Shown here: in pieces, positions 8,648 through 17,354 of the stretch
Numbering within the stretch: the first letter of the stretch is position 1
Layout of the letters: each line of letters begins with the position of its first letter
Source: Pseudomonas moorei
Lineage (GTDB): Bacteria; Pseudomonadota; Gammaproteobacteria; Pseudomonadales; Pseudomonadaceae
DNA: 64,000 bases
Reading direction: 5' to 3'
NCBI RefSeq assembly: GCF_008801475.1
Contig: NZ_VZPP01000017.1
Location: forward strand, 62,001 to 126,000
Notes under the pieces: generated by a model
Told to the model about the DNA's origin: nothing
The model's database searches: none
Seen by the model: only the letters and a program-made list of their open reading frames with translations
Translations under genes and position numbers: made by a program

Positions 8648-10439
8648 CCCGTTCAGCGCGGCCAACGCCGTCGCGGCCGGTATCGACTTTGCCGAGTTGC
8701 AGGCGGGCGCCAACGGCCTGTTCTGGAACGAATACCGCCCGGAAGATGGCGCTTGCCGAATCTGGCACTGGCGCGACGGCACGGCGAAATGTCTGACGCC
8801 ACCGGGGTTCAGTGTTCGCAGTCGGGTGTACGAATATGGCGGTGGTGCGTTTTGTCTGACTGACGATGGCGTCGTTTTCGTCAACGAGACCGACCAGCAA
8901 CTGTATCGGCAATCGTTGCAGGGTGAATCGCCCGAAGTGCTGACATCAGGGGTGTGCCGTTATGGCGATCTTCAGTTCGCCAAGGGTCAAGTGCTGGCGG
9001 TAGAAGAGAACCACGACCAACATCGGCTGGTGGCGATTGATCTGGCTGATGGCCTACGGCATGTGCTGGCCGAGGGCGCGGACTTTTATGCCGCCCCGAC
9101 ATTGAGCCCGGATGCCCGTCGCCTGGCCTGGATCGAGTGGAGTCGCCCGCATCAGCCCTGGACGGCCACTCGCTTGATGCTCGCCGAACGCCAGAGCGAT
9201 GGCGGTTTTGCCCCGCCTCGTTGCTTAGCCGGTGAGGACGATCAAGAGTCCCTTCAACAACCACGATTTGACGACAGCGGTCGCTTGTTTTGCCTGACTG
9301 ATCGCGGCGGTTTCTGGCAACCCTGGGTGAAATCCAACGAGGGATTGAGCCCGTTAGCCAGCGCTGCGGCCGATCATGGTCCCGCCCCCTGGCAACTCGG
9401 GGGCTGCACCTGGCTGCCGTTGGGCGAGTCCAATTATCTGGCCAGCTGGACGGAAGGAGGCTTTGGTCGACTGGTTGTGTGTGGCGACGCCAACGCGGAC
9501 TTCACTGGCCAATACAGCCGCTTCCGCCATCTCGCCGTGGATGAACAGTTCATCTACTGCATCGCGGCATCGCCGATCAGTTCGCCGGCCGTGATCGCCA
9601 TCGACCGACAAACCGGGGGAGTGAAAAAGCTGGCCGGCGGCATGACTCCGCTGCCGGCCGAGCACATCAGCATTCCACAGACCCTGCGCTACCCGAGTGG
9701 GTCGGGCGAGGCTCACGGCTTCTTCTACCCGGCGATGTCCGGCCAGGCTAAACCGCCGCTGGTGGTATTCATCCACGGCGGCCCGACATCGGCGTGCTAC
9801 CCGATGCTCGATCCGCGCATTCAATACTGGGCGCAACGTGGCTTCGCCGTGGCCGATCTCAACTACCGTGGCAGCAGCGGCTACGGCCGGGCCTATCGCC
9901 AGGCCCTGCATTTGAGTTGGGGTGAGGTCGATGTCGAAGACGCCTGCGCGGTGGTCAGTCATCTCGCCGAACGCGGATTGGTCGACGGCGACAAGGCGTT
10001 CATTCGCGGCGGCAGTGCCGGCGGCTACACCACGCTGTGCGCACTGGCGTTCCACAAGGTCTTCCGCGCCGGCGCCAGCCTCTATGGGGTCAGCGATCCC
10101 GTGGCCCTGGGCCGGGCGACCCACAAGTTCGAAGGGGACTACCTGGATTGGCTGATTGGCGATCCGGTGCAAGACGCCGAGCGCTACGCCGCACGAACGC
10201 CTTTACAGCACGCGAGCAACATCAGCGTGCCGGTGATCTTCTTTCAGGGCGAACTGGATGCGGTGGTGGTGCCGGCGCAAACCCGCGAGATGGTCAAAGC
10301 GTTGCAGAACAACGGCATTGCAGTCGAAGCTCATTACTACGCGGACGAACGCCACGGCTTTCGCAAGGCCGGCAATCAGGCTCATGCGCTGGAACAGGAG
10401 TGGTTGTTTTATCGAAAGGTGATGGAGCAAGCTGGCTGA
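8613..10439 (+). CDS. S9 prolyl-oligopeptidase family peptidase of the pqq operon
   Basis: 608-residue serine peptidase of the S9 (dipeptidyl aminopeptidase/acylaminoacyl peptidase) type, with an N-terminal beta-propeller-like half and a C-terminal alpha/beta-hydrolase. The catalytic residues are visible as S468 (GGSAGGY), D549 (GELDAVV) and H581 (DERHGFR). A peptidase of this kind closes the pqq operon in many fluorescent pseudomonads, where it has been called PqqM or PqqG. Its role is not firmly settled; a part in trimming or recycling the PqqA peptide alongside PqqF is an inference. It starts inside the end of pqqE, so the two are translated together, and a REPIN follows the stop. Confidence 0.88.
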   Translation: MNETHASSPKADPFSAANAVAAGIDFAELQAGANGLFWNEYRPEDGACRIWHWRDGTAKCLTPPGFSVRSRVYEYGGGAFCLTDDGVVFVNETDQQLYRQSLQGESPEVLTSGVCRYGDLQFAKGQVLAVEENHDQHRLVAIDLADGLRHVLAEGADFYAAPTLSPDARRLAWIEWSRPHQPWTATRLMLAERQSDGGFAPPRCLAGEDDQESLQQPRFDDSGRLFCLTDRGGFWQPWVKSNEGLSPLASAAADHGPAPWQLGGCTWLPLGESNYLASWTEGGFGRLVVCGDANADFTGQYSRFRHLAVDEQFIYCIAASPISSPAVIAIDRQTGGVKKLAGGMTPLPAEHISIPQTLRYPSGSGEAHGFFYPAMSGQAKPPLVVFIHGGPTSACYPMLDPRIQYWAQRGFAVADLNYRGSSGYGRAYRQALHLSWGEVDVEDACAVVSHLAERGLVDGDKAFIRGGSAGGYTTLCALAFHKVFRAGASLYGVSDPVALGRATHKFEGDYLDWLIGDPVQDAERYAARTPLQHASNISVPVIFFQGELDAVVVPAQTREMVKALQNNGIAVEAHYYADERHGFRKAGNQAHALEQEWLFYRKVMEQAG

Positions 10440-10440
10440 A

Positions 10441-10504
10441 ATCGCTGGCAAGCCAGCTCCTACAAATGCGGGGATGTCCCTGTGGGAGCTGGCTAGCCAG
10501 CGAT
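10441..10504. repeat. REPIN after the pqq operon
   Basis: Two REP heads in inverted orientation (ATCGCTGGCAAGCCAGCTCC and its near-complement ending at 10504), separated by about 20 bp. It lies right after the S9 peptidase stop and between it and the convergent YqaE gene. Confidence 0.85.
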
Positions 10505-10529
10505 CGCGGTATCTAACACGACGCGAAAA

Positions 10530-10688
10530 TCAACGTTTGGCGATGATGTACACCGCATGCACGATCCCCGGAATGTAACCACACAACGTCAGCAGAATGT
10601 TCAGCCAGAACGCCCCGCCAAACCCCACTTGCAGAAACACACCCAGCGGTGGCAACAGAATGGCGATGATGATGCGAATGAAATCCAT
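10530..10688 (-). CDS. YqaE/Pmp3 family small membrane protein
   Basis: 52-residue hydrophobic protein, MDFIRIIIAILLPPLGVFLQ onward, with two predicted membrane helices and the family hallmark ILLPPLGV...LTLCGYIPGIVHAVYII. Proteolipids of this family (Pmp3 in yeast, YqaE in E. coli) sit in the inner membrane and are linked to membrane potential and stress. The start is the ATG with AGGAG eight bases upstream; a longer in-frame extension has no ribosome site. The gene stands alone, convergent with the pqq operon. Confidence 0.9.
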   Translation of the reverse strand: MDFIRIIIAILLPPLGVFLQVGFGGAFWLNILLTLCGYIPGIVHAVYIIAKR

Positions 10689-10808
10689 GGGGTCAGCTCC
10701 TGATTGAAGTCGGCTCATACGAGCCTTACACACAATCGACCTGCGCCGCTGGTCAGGGTTCACTGTCGATACTTGTGAGCATCAAAGCCCCCCTCTGGTG
10801 GATGGCCA

Positions 10809-10849
10809 CAAAAAAACGCCCCACGCTAAAAGAATCAGGCGTGGGGCGT
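10809..10849 (-). terminator. rho-independent terminator of the aminotransferase gene
   Basis: An 11-bp stem ACGCCCCACGC/GCGTGGGGCGT with a 12-base loop; on the minus strand it is followed by a T run. It lies about 50 bp after the stop of the class III aminotransferase. Confidence 0.85.
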
Positions 10850-10896
10850 GCGTTATACCGCGAGACGGTTCGGGGATTCGTGCAGGGTGCGTCTGA

Positions 10897-12180
10897 TCAG
10901 ACGGCGATTCCTTTACGGCACTGCAACTGGGCGGTGCGTACACGGGAGAAGGCGCGAGTCAGGCGCAAAAGCATTTCATCGATGTTGGCTTTGCTGACGT
11001 TAAGCGCCGGTGTGAAGCGCAGGCAGTCGGGTTGCGGGGCGTTGAGCAGCAAGCCTTCGTGGAGCGCGGCCTTGACCACCGCGTCGGCTGAGTCATCGGA
11101 CAGGGTCAGTCCCCAGAGCAGCCCTTGCCCGCGCAACTCGCCGTGGCCATAGCGATGCGCCAAGCGCTGCAGCCCTTCGCGTAGATGCTGGGCACTTTGC
11201 CCGACATGCTCGAGAAATGCCCGGTCCTGCACGCTGTCGAGTACGGCCAGGCCTGCGGCTGTCATCAGCGCATTGCCGTGATGGGTTCCGGTCATTTCGC
11301 CGAGTTCGAAACAGCACGCCTGGCCCCGCGCCAACAAGGCCGCCAATGGCACGCCACCGCCCAGCCCTTTGCCGAGCACAACGATATCCGCCCGCACGCC
11401 GTAGGACTGTTCGGCAAGCAAAGTGCCGCAGCGCCCGATTCCGGTCTGCACTTCGTCGAAGATCAACTGGATGCCGAGCTCACGACACAGGCGCTCGACC
11501 CCCTTGAGGTAATGCGCGGTCGCGGGAATCACGCCGGCCTCGCTCTGAATAGGTTCGAGCATGATGGCGACGGTGCGCTCATCCACGGCCGCATGCAGCG
11601 CTGGAAGATCGTTGAGCGGGACGTGGCTGAAACCCGGCAGTTGCGGCTCGAATCGATTGACCAGCGTCGAACTGTCTGACGCCGGAATCGTCCCCAGACT
11701 ACGGCCATGACATCCGTTATTGGCGACGATAATCCGCGAAGCGCCGCCGCGATGTTGTTGACCCCACTTGCGTGCCAGTTTGATCGCCGCCTCACAGGCT
11801 TCGCTGCCACTGTTGAGCAGGTAGGCCTGGTCGCTGCCGGTGCTGGCGCACAGGCGTTCGGCCAGGTTGAGCATGCCGCGGTTATGCAGGCCGAAACCGG
11901 GATTGATCAGCGCTTGTGCCTGCACCGCGATGGCATCGACCAGTGCCTTGGGACTGTGTCCAAGGCTGTTGGCGCCACCGCCTTGCGAGAAATCCAGATA
12001 AGCCCGGTCATCGTTGTCCCACAACCACGAACCCTGACCGCGGACAAAAACCTGTTTCGGTCGCTCGACACTGGGCATCAGGCACTCACTGGAAAGGTTA
12101 TCGCCCCCGGATTGAAAGGAAGCATCCGCCACCAAATCATCAAGACTCGGCGAATGACGGCGCAGATTGAACAGATTCAT
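10897..12180 (-). CDS. class III PLP aminotransferase
   Basis: 427-residue fold-type I aminotransferase of the ArgD/AstC/GabT group. It shows the pyridoxal phosphate features LLNSGSEACEAAIKLAR (residues 121-137), the aspartate in FDEVQTGIGR (241-250) and the Schiff-base lysine K271 in VVLGKGLGGG. Its substrate cannot be read from sequence; omega-amino acids such as 5-aminovalerate or ornithine are typical for the group. It lies beside the pqq cluster, and extra pqq-cluster genes including an aminotransferase and a LysR regulator have been described in P. fluorescens. A role in PQQ production is therefore possible but unproven. It is divergent from the LysR gene, the usual arrangement for a regulator and its target. 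Confidence 0.85.
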   Translation of the reverse strand: MNLFNLRRHSPSLDDLVADASFQSGGDNLSSECLMPSVERPKQVFVRGQGSWLWDNDDRAYLDFSQGGGANSLGHSPKALVDAIAVQAQALINPGFGLHNRGMLNLAERLCASTGSDQAYLLNSGSEACEAAIKLARKWGQQHRGGASRIIVANNGCHGRSLGTIPASDSSTLVNRFEPQLPGFSHVPLNDLPALHAAVDERTVAIMLEPIQSEAGVIPATAHYLKGVERLCRELGIQLIFDEVQTGIGRCGTLLAEQSYGVRADIVVLGKGLGGGVPLAALLARGQACCFELGEMTGTHHGNALMTAAGLAVLDSVQDRAFLEHVGQSAQHLREGLQRLAHRYGHGELRGQGLLWGLTLSDDSADAVVKAALHEGLLLNAPQPDCLRFTPALNVSKANIDEMLLRLTRAFSRVRTAQLQCRKGIAV

Positions 12181-12349
12181 CCGTTCAACCCCCGTTTATG
12201 ATTTTTTGCCTTACCTATGTAAACACCATCGAAGCAAACGGTAATCATCGCGCTATGTGGCCCTGTAAGCCTTGTGAATGCGGTTAGACTAGGCTCAGAC
12301 AAGGCCTTGGGCCATTTCGATTTCTCAGCATTTTCGATAAGTATTACTT
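12181..12349. promoter_or_regulatory. divergent aminotransferase-LysR promoter region
   Basis: 169-bp spacer between divergent genes, expected to hold both promoters and the LysR operator. It has AT-rich stretches near each start, but I see no unambiguous palindrome with the T-N11-A pattern. Confidence 0.35.
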
Positions 12350-13279
12350 ATGGATTTTAAACAACTGCGTTATTTCGTCGCGGTCTACGAAGAAGGCCAT
12401 GTGGGCCGTGCTGCCGAGCGACTGTCCATCTCTCAACCCGCGCTGTCCCAGCAGATCCGGCAACTTGAACAATTGCTAGATGTGAGCCTGTTCGAACGCA
12501 GCAGCAAACGCCTGCTACCAACGCTGGCGGCACATACCCTGTACAACCACGCCTTGCCCCTGCTGGATGGTCTGCAACGGGCACGTGAAGCGCTGGGGAA
12601 TTTCAAGGGGCAGGCGCTGCGCACCTTGGCGATTGGCGTTTTGCAGACCGTGCATACCAGCCTGGTGCCGCAGATGCTCGAACGGGTGCGCAAGGCGCAA
12701 CCGCATCTGGTGGTGCAGATCTACGAACTGACGGGCCTGGAAATCGAGCGACGCTTGCTCAATGGCTCGCTGGACATCGGCATCAGCTACCTGCCACCCC
12801 GGCAGCCTGGCTTGCACGGCGTGATGCTGTACGAAGATGAACTGACGCTGGTCATCCCGGCGGACCATCCGCTGCGGGAATTCAAGAAGGTGTCCATGAG
12901 TCAGGCCGCCGAGTTGCCCATGTTGCTGCTCGGCGAGGAGTTTCAAGTGCGGCAAATCTGGCAAGCGCAACTGGCCAGTCTGGGGCGACGTCCGCAGGTA
13001 CAAGCCGAACTGAACAACATGGCCGGGATTCTCGACAGCCTGCCTCATACACGCTTGGCGACGGTATTGCCTGGGCGCTCGCAAAAGGCACACGGCAACA
13101 AGGAGCTGCTGTGGAAACCCTTGAGCGAACCCCGGGTGCCGCTGAAAATCGGACTGGTGTGTCGGGATGTGCAACGGCAACAGGCCTCGCTGGCGTTGTT
13201 GCGAACATTGCTGGAGGAGGTGATGAATCGACCGGATGAAAACTTGAGCAGCCCACCGGCGCTGGATGGACTGAGCTGA
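12350..13279 (+). CDS. LysR-type transcriptional regulator
   Basis: 309-residue LysR regulator. The N-terminal winged helix-turn-helix is clear (MDFKQLRYFVAVYEEGHVGR, then RLSISQPALSQQIRQLE), followed by a periplasmic-binding-protein-like effector domain from about residue 90. It is transcribed away from the class III aminotransferase, so that gene is the most likely target, with autoregulation from the shared 169-bp spacer. The effector is unknown. A short GC-rich hairpin follows the stop. Confidence 0.9.
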   Translation: MDFKQLRYFVAVYEEGHVGRAAERLSISQPALSQQIRQLEQLLDVSLFERSSKRLLPTLAAHTLYNHALPLLDGLQRAREALGNFKGQALRTLAIGVLQTVHTSLVPQMLERVRKAQPHLVVQIYELTGLEIERRLLNGSLDIGISYLPPRQPGLHGVMLYEDELTLVIPADHPLREFKKVSMSQAAELPMLLLGEEFQVRQIWQAQLASLGRRPQVQAELNNMAGILDSLPHTRLATVLPGRSQKAHGNKELLWKPLSEPRVPLKIGLVCRDVQRQQASLALLRTLLEEVMNRPDENLSSPPALDGLS

Positions 13280-13300
13280 ATACTTTTTCGCGGGCATAAG

Positions 13301-13325
13301 AAAACCCCGCCGAAGCGGGGCTTTG
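13301..13325 (+). terminator. terminator after the LysR gene
   Basis: 6-bp GC stem CCCCGC/GCGGGG with CGAA loop, preceded by AAAA and followed by CTTTG. A weak to moderate intrinsic terminator about 20 bp after the stop. Confidence 0.65.
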
Positions 13326-13505
13326 CAGACTGTTTCCCTGACATCCATTTCACTCCGCCGTCCTGGCAGAATCCTACGTGTCCGTGTTGTTGCTTTGCGC
13401 TTCCTGCGCTACGTCCATGAGAAGTAGATTAGCTGTGGATCCAATTTGCTTCTATGGGAGAACAGCAGCACGTCATGTAAGAGAATGCTTACATGACATA
13501 CACAA

Positions 13506-15284
13506 TCAGAACTGCGCTGCATCCAGCAGGAACAACGACTCACTGCCAGCCTTTACCGACGCGCTCAACGAGTGAATCCGCGGCAACAGACGAGCGAAAT
13601 AGAACCGCGCCGTACCCAGTTTGCTGGCGTAGAAATCGTCCTGTGCTTCTTTGCCGAAAGCAGCCTTGGCCATCAGTGCCCACATGTAGGCGTAGGCGGT
13701 GTAGCCAAACACTTGCAGATACTCGACCGACGCCGCGCCGATTTCATTCGGGTTGTTTTTCGCCCGATCCAGCAACCATGCCGTCAGTTCGTCGAGGGTC
13801 GTCACGGCATCGTTCAGCGGTTTGGTGAACTCCGCCAGATCGGCGCTGGCCGTGGCGGTGAAATGACGAATCTCGTCAGCGAACAGGTTGTAGAACGCCC
13901 CGCCGCTGCCGACGATCTTGCGCCCGACCAGGTCCAGCGCCTGAATCCCGTTGGTGCCTTCGTAGATCTGGGTGATGCGCACGTCACGCACCAGTTGTTC
14001 CTGGCCCCATTCGCGGATGTAGCCATGGCCGCCGAAAATCTGCTGGCCATGGACGGTGGTTTCCAGACCCAGATCGGTCAGGAATGCCTTGGCCACCGGC
14101 GTCAGCAGCGCCACCAGGTCTTCCGCGCGTTTGCGGGTCGTGGCGTCTTCGCTGAACTTGGCAGTGTCCAGTTGCATGGCCACGTACGTCGAGAAGGCAC
14201 GGCCGCCTTCGTTCGATGCTTTCATGGTCAACAGCATGCGACGCACGTCCGGGTGGACGATGATCGGGTCGGCCACTTTGTCCTTGTTCTGCGCGCCAGT
14301 CGGCGAACGGCTTTGCAGACGGTCACGGGCGTATTCGATGGCGTTCTGGTACGAGCGTTCGCCCGTGGCCAGGCCTTGAATGCCGACACCCAGACGCTCG
14401 TAGTTCATCATGGTGAACATCGCCGCCAGGCCTTTGTTCGGCTCACCGACCAGATAACCCACCGCTTCATCGAAGTTCATCACGCAGGTCGCGGACGCCT
14501 GAATGCCCATCTTGTGTTCGATCGAGCCGCAGTTCGCCGGGTTGCGCGCGCCCAGGCTGCCATCGGCATTGACCATGAACTTCGGCACCAGGAACAGCGA
14601 AATGCCCTTCGGCCCCGCCGGCGCGTCCGGCAGCTTGGCCAGCACCAGGTGAATGATGTTCTCGGTCAGGTCATGCTCGCCGCCGGTGATGAAGATCTTG
14701 GTCCCGCTGACCTTGTAAGAGCCGTCGGCCTGAGGCTCGGCCTTGGTGCGGATAATCCCCAGGTCGGTACCGGCGTGCGGTTCGGTCAGGCACATGGAGC
14801 CGGCCCAGACACCGGCATACATGTTCGGCAGGTACGCCGCTTTCAGCTCTTCGCTGGCATGGGCGTTGATCGACAGGCAGGCGCCGGCAGTCAGCATCGG
14901 GTACAGACCGAACGCCAGGCTGGCGGAGTTGACCATTTCTTCGACCTGGGCCGAAACAGCCTTGGGCATGCCCATGCCGCCATAGGCCGGGTCACCTCCC
15001 ACGCCGACCCAGCCGCCCTCGGCGTAGGTCTGATAAGCCTGGGGAAAACCGGCCGGCGTGGTGACGGCACCGTCCGCCCAGTGGCAACCCTCTTCGTCCG
15101 CCGCGCGGCTCAGGGGCGCGATACTTTTGCTGGTGACCTTGCCGGCTTCTTCAAGGATGGCCTCGACCGTTTCCGCGTCAACGGTTTCGGCCAACGCAGG
15201 CAGCTCGGCCCAGAGTTTGGCGACCTCGAAAACTTCATTGAGGACGAAGCGCATATCGCGCAGGGGCGCTTTGTAGTCAGCCAT
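13506..15284 (-). CDS. acyl-CoA dehydrogenase, large FadE type (paralogue 1)
   Basis: 592-residue flavoprotein catalysing the first oxidation of acyl-CoA in beta-oxidation. It begins MADYKAPLRDMRFVLNEVFE, has the acyl-CoA dehydrogenase signatures MCLTEPHAGTDLG and SGTKIFITGGEHDLTEN, and the catalytic glutamate in IYEGTNGIQALDL, followed by a C-terminal extension found in the roughly 600-residue class. It is one of three paralogues here. The arrangement resembles, from memory, P. aeruginosa PA0506-PA0508 (FadE1/FadE2), this copy corresponding to PA0508. Chain-length preference cannot be told from sequence. A 187-bp spacer separates it from the next paralogue. Confidence 0.9.
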   Translation of the reverse strand: MADYKAPLRDMRFVLNEVFEVAKLWAELPALAETVDAETVEAILEEAGKVTSKSIAPLSRAADEEGCHWADGAVTTPAGFPQAYQTYAEGGWVGVGGDPAYGGMGMPKAVSAQVEEMVNSASLAFGLYPMLTAGACLSINAHASEELKAAYLPNMYAGVWAGSMCLTEPHAGTDLGIIRTKAEPQADGSYKVSGTKIFITGGEHDLTENIIHLVLAKLPDAPAGPKGISLFLVPKFMVNADGSLGARNPANCGSIEHKMGIQASATCVMNFDEAVGYLVGEPNKGLAAMFTMMNYERLGVGIQGLATGERSYQNAIEYARDRLQSRSPTGAQNKDKVADPIIVHPDVRRMLLTMKASNEGGRAFSTYVAMQLDTAKFSEDATTRKRAEDLVALLTPVAKAFLTDLGLETTVHGQQIFGGHGYIREWGQEQLVRDVRITQIYEGTNGIQALDLVGRKIVGSGGAFYNLFADEIRHFTATASADLAEFTKPLNDAVTTLDELTAWLLDRAKNNPNEIGAASVEYLQVFGYTAYAYMWALMAKAAFGKEAQDDFYASKLGTARFYFARLLPRIHSLSASVKAGSESLFLLDAAQF

Positions 15285-15424
15285 GGCAAACCTCGCAAGA
15301 TCTAAACAGGTGAATCGTAGGAGTAGTATTTTCGTTGTGTCCGAGTGTAACCCAACAACTTTTGTGACACATAGGGTCAGGCAGTGACCGTTTTGTAATG
15401 TTTAGTCACCGACCGCGCAGTCAT

Positions 15425-15448
15425 AAAAAAGCCCGCAATATCGCGGGC
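15425..15448 (-). terminator. terminator of acyl-CoA dehydrogenase paralogue 2
   Basis: Stem GCCCGC/GCGGGC with a six-base loop; on the minus strand a T run follows. It separates paralogue 2 from paralogue 1, so the two are probably separate transcripts. Confidence 0.8.
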
Positions 15449-15471
15449 TCCTTTGTCACTGGTTTTAAAGA

Positions 15472-17274
15472 TTAAAGCGCAAACAACTCCGCCGGCAGCT
15501 GCATCAGGCAATCGCTACCCGCCTCAATGGCCGCCCGATGAGCGGCAGTGCGCGGCAACAATCGCTTGAAGTAGAACTCGCTGGTCGCCAGTTTGGCCTT
15601 GCAGAAATCCGCATCGCCACTGCCATCCTCCAGCCGGGCCTGGGCCACCCATGCCATGCGCAACCACAGATAGCCGAGAATGATGTAGCCGCTGTACATC
15701 AGGTAATCCACCGACGCGGCCCCCACTTCATCGGGGTTCTTCATCGCAGCCATGCCGACCCTGGTCGTCAACTCGCCCCACTGCTGGTTCAGTCCATCAA
15801 GCTGCGCCACATAGCTGCCCAACTGCGGATGTTCAGCGTTCGCCACGCAAAACTTGTGCACGATCCTGGTAAAGCCGCGCAGCAGTTTGCCCTGGCTGCC
15901 CAGGACCTTGCGCCCCAGCAGGTCCAGCGCCTGAATGCCATTGGTGCCCTCATAGATCGGTGCGATGCGGCAATCGCGCACCAGTTGCTCCATGCCCCAT
16001 TCACGTATAAAGCCGTGACCACCGAAGACCTGCATGCCGAGGTTGGTCACTTCCAGGCCCGTGTCGGTCATGAAGGCCTTGCAGATCGGCGTCAGGAACG
16101 CCAGCAGGTCTTCCGCGTCCTGGCGCGCCGTTTCGTCCTTGCTCAGATGGGCAGCATCCAGCAACTGCGCCGTGAAGTAGGTCAGCGCGCGATTGCCCTC
16201 GTTGAAGGCCTTCATGGTCAGCAGCATGCGGCGCACGTCCGGATGGACGATGATCGGGTCGGCCGCCTTGTCCGGTGCCTTGGGGCCGGTCAGCGCGCGC
16301 ATCTGCAAACGTTCGTTGGCGTATTTGATTGCGCCCTGGAAACTCGCCTCGCCCAGACACAAACCCTGCATGCCGGTGCCGAGGCGCGCGTGGTTCATCA
16401 TGGTGAACATGCAGTTCAGGCCCTTGTTCGGCTCGCCGATCAGGAAGCCTTTGGCGCCATCGAAGTTCAACACACAGGTGGCCGACGCCTTGATGCCCAT
16501 TTTGTGCTCGATGGAGCCACAGGACACGCCATTGCGCTCGCCAGCCTCACCCGCGGCGTCTGGCAGGAATTTGGGCACGATAAACAGTGAGATGCCCTTG
16601 GTCCCGGCCGGCGCGTCCGGCAGTTTGGCCAACACCAGATGAATGATATTGTCGCTCATGTCGTGCTCACCGGCGGAGATGAAGATCTTGCTGCCGGATA
16701 TTGCATAGCTGCCGTCGGCCGCAGGCACGGCGCGGGTCTTGATAATGCCCAGGTCCGTACCGCAATGGGCTTCGGTCAGGCACATGGTGCCGGTCCATTG
16801 GCCGGCGGTGAGTTTGCTCAGGTAGGTCTGTTTCTGTTCTTCGGTGCCGTGGGCGTGGATCGCCGACATGGCGCCGTGAGTCAGGCCGGGGTACATGCCC
16901 CAGGACGTGTTGCTGGAGGCCACCATTTCGCTGATGACCAGCCCCAGAGAGCTCGGCAGCCCCTGGCCACCGTACGCAGGGTCGGCCGCCAGGCCATGCC
17001 AGCCGCCGTCCACATACTGTGCGAAGGCCTGCTTGAAGCCTGCGGGCGTCGTGACCACGCCATTGTCGAAATGGCAGCCTTCTTCATCGCCGCTGCGGTT
17101 GAGGGGTGACAGCACGTTCTCGCAGAACTTCGCGCCTTCTTCGAGGATGGCATTGACCATGTCCGGACTGGCATCAGTGACCCCCAGCGCGGCGTAGTTG
17201 CCGTGAAAATCGAAGACGTGGTCGATCAGAAAGCGCATGTCGCGCAAGGGAGCTTTGTATTGGGGCATGGTCAT
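15472..17274 (-). CDS. acyl-CoA dehydrogenase, large FadE type (paralogue 2)
   Basis: 600-residue acyl-CoA dehydrogenase with C-terminal extension. It begins MTMPQYKAPLRDMRFLIDHV and carries MCLTEAHCGTDLG, SGSKIFISAGEHDMSDN and the catalytic glutamate in IYEGTNGIQALDL. It is closer in the visible motifs to paralogue 3 than to paralogue 1 (HCGTDLG, SAGEHDM, MTKVGMAAMK-type region). By gene order it would match P. aeruginosa PA0507. A terminator follows it and no PsrA-type site precedes it, unlike paralogue 3. Confidence 0.9.
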   Translation of the reverse strand: MTMPQYKAPLRDMRFLIDHVFDFHGNYAALGVTDASPDMVNAILEEGAKFCENVLSPLNRSGDEEGCHFDNGVVTTPAGFKQAFAQYVDGGWHGLAADPAYGGQGLPSSLGLVISEMVASSNTSWGMYPGLTHGAMSAIHAHGTEEQKQTYLSKLTAGQWTGTMCLTEAHCGTDLGIIKTRAVPAADGSYAISGSKIFISAGEHDMSDNIIHLVLAKLPDAPAGTKGISLFIVPKFLPDAAGEAGERNGVSCGSIEHKMGIKASATCVLNFDGAKGFLIGEPNKGLNCMFTMMNHARLGTGMQGLCLGEASFQGAIKYANERLQMRALTGPKAPDKAADPIIVHPDVRRMLLTMKAFNEGNRALTYFTAQLLDAAHLSKDETARQDAEDLLAFLTPICKAFMTDTGLEVTNLGMQVFGGHGFIREWGMEQLVRDCRIAPIYEGTNGIQALDLLGRKVLGSQGKLLRGFTRIVHKFCVANAEHPQLGSYVAQLDGLNQQWGELTTRVGMAAMKNPDEVGAASVDYLMYSGYIILGYLWLRMAWVAQARLEDGSGDADFCKAKLATSEFYFKRLLPRTAAHRAAIEAGSDCLMQLPAELFAL

Positions 17275-17354
17275 TTCTCCGGCAGCAGATGACTCAAACC
17301 TACTGCCGCCGACCGCCCCTCACAATCACAGTCCAGACGCTGAATGCGCCATCA

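Noticed and set aside
13572..15305. 577-codon open frame antisense to acyl-CoA dehydrogenase paralogue 1
   Set aside because: It mirrors a clear family member and has no recognisable motif; similar long frames oppose the other two paralogues for the same codon-bias reason.
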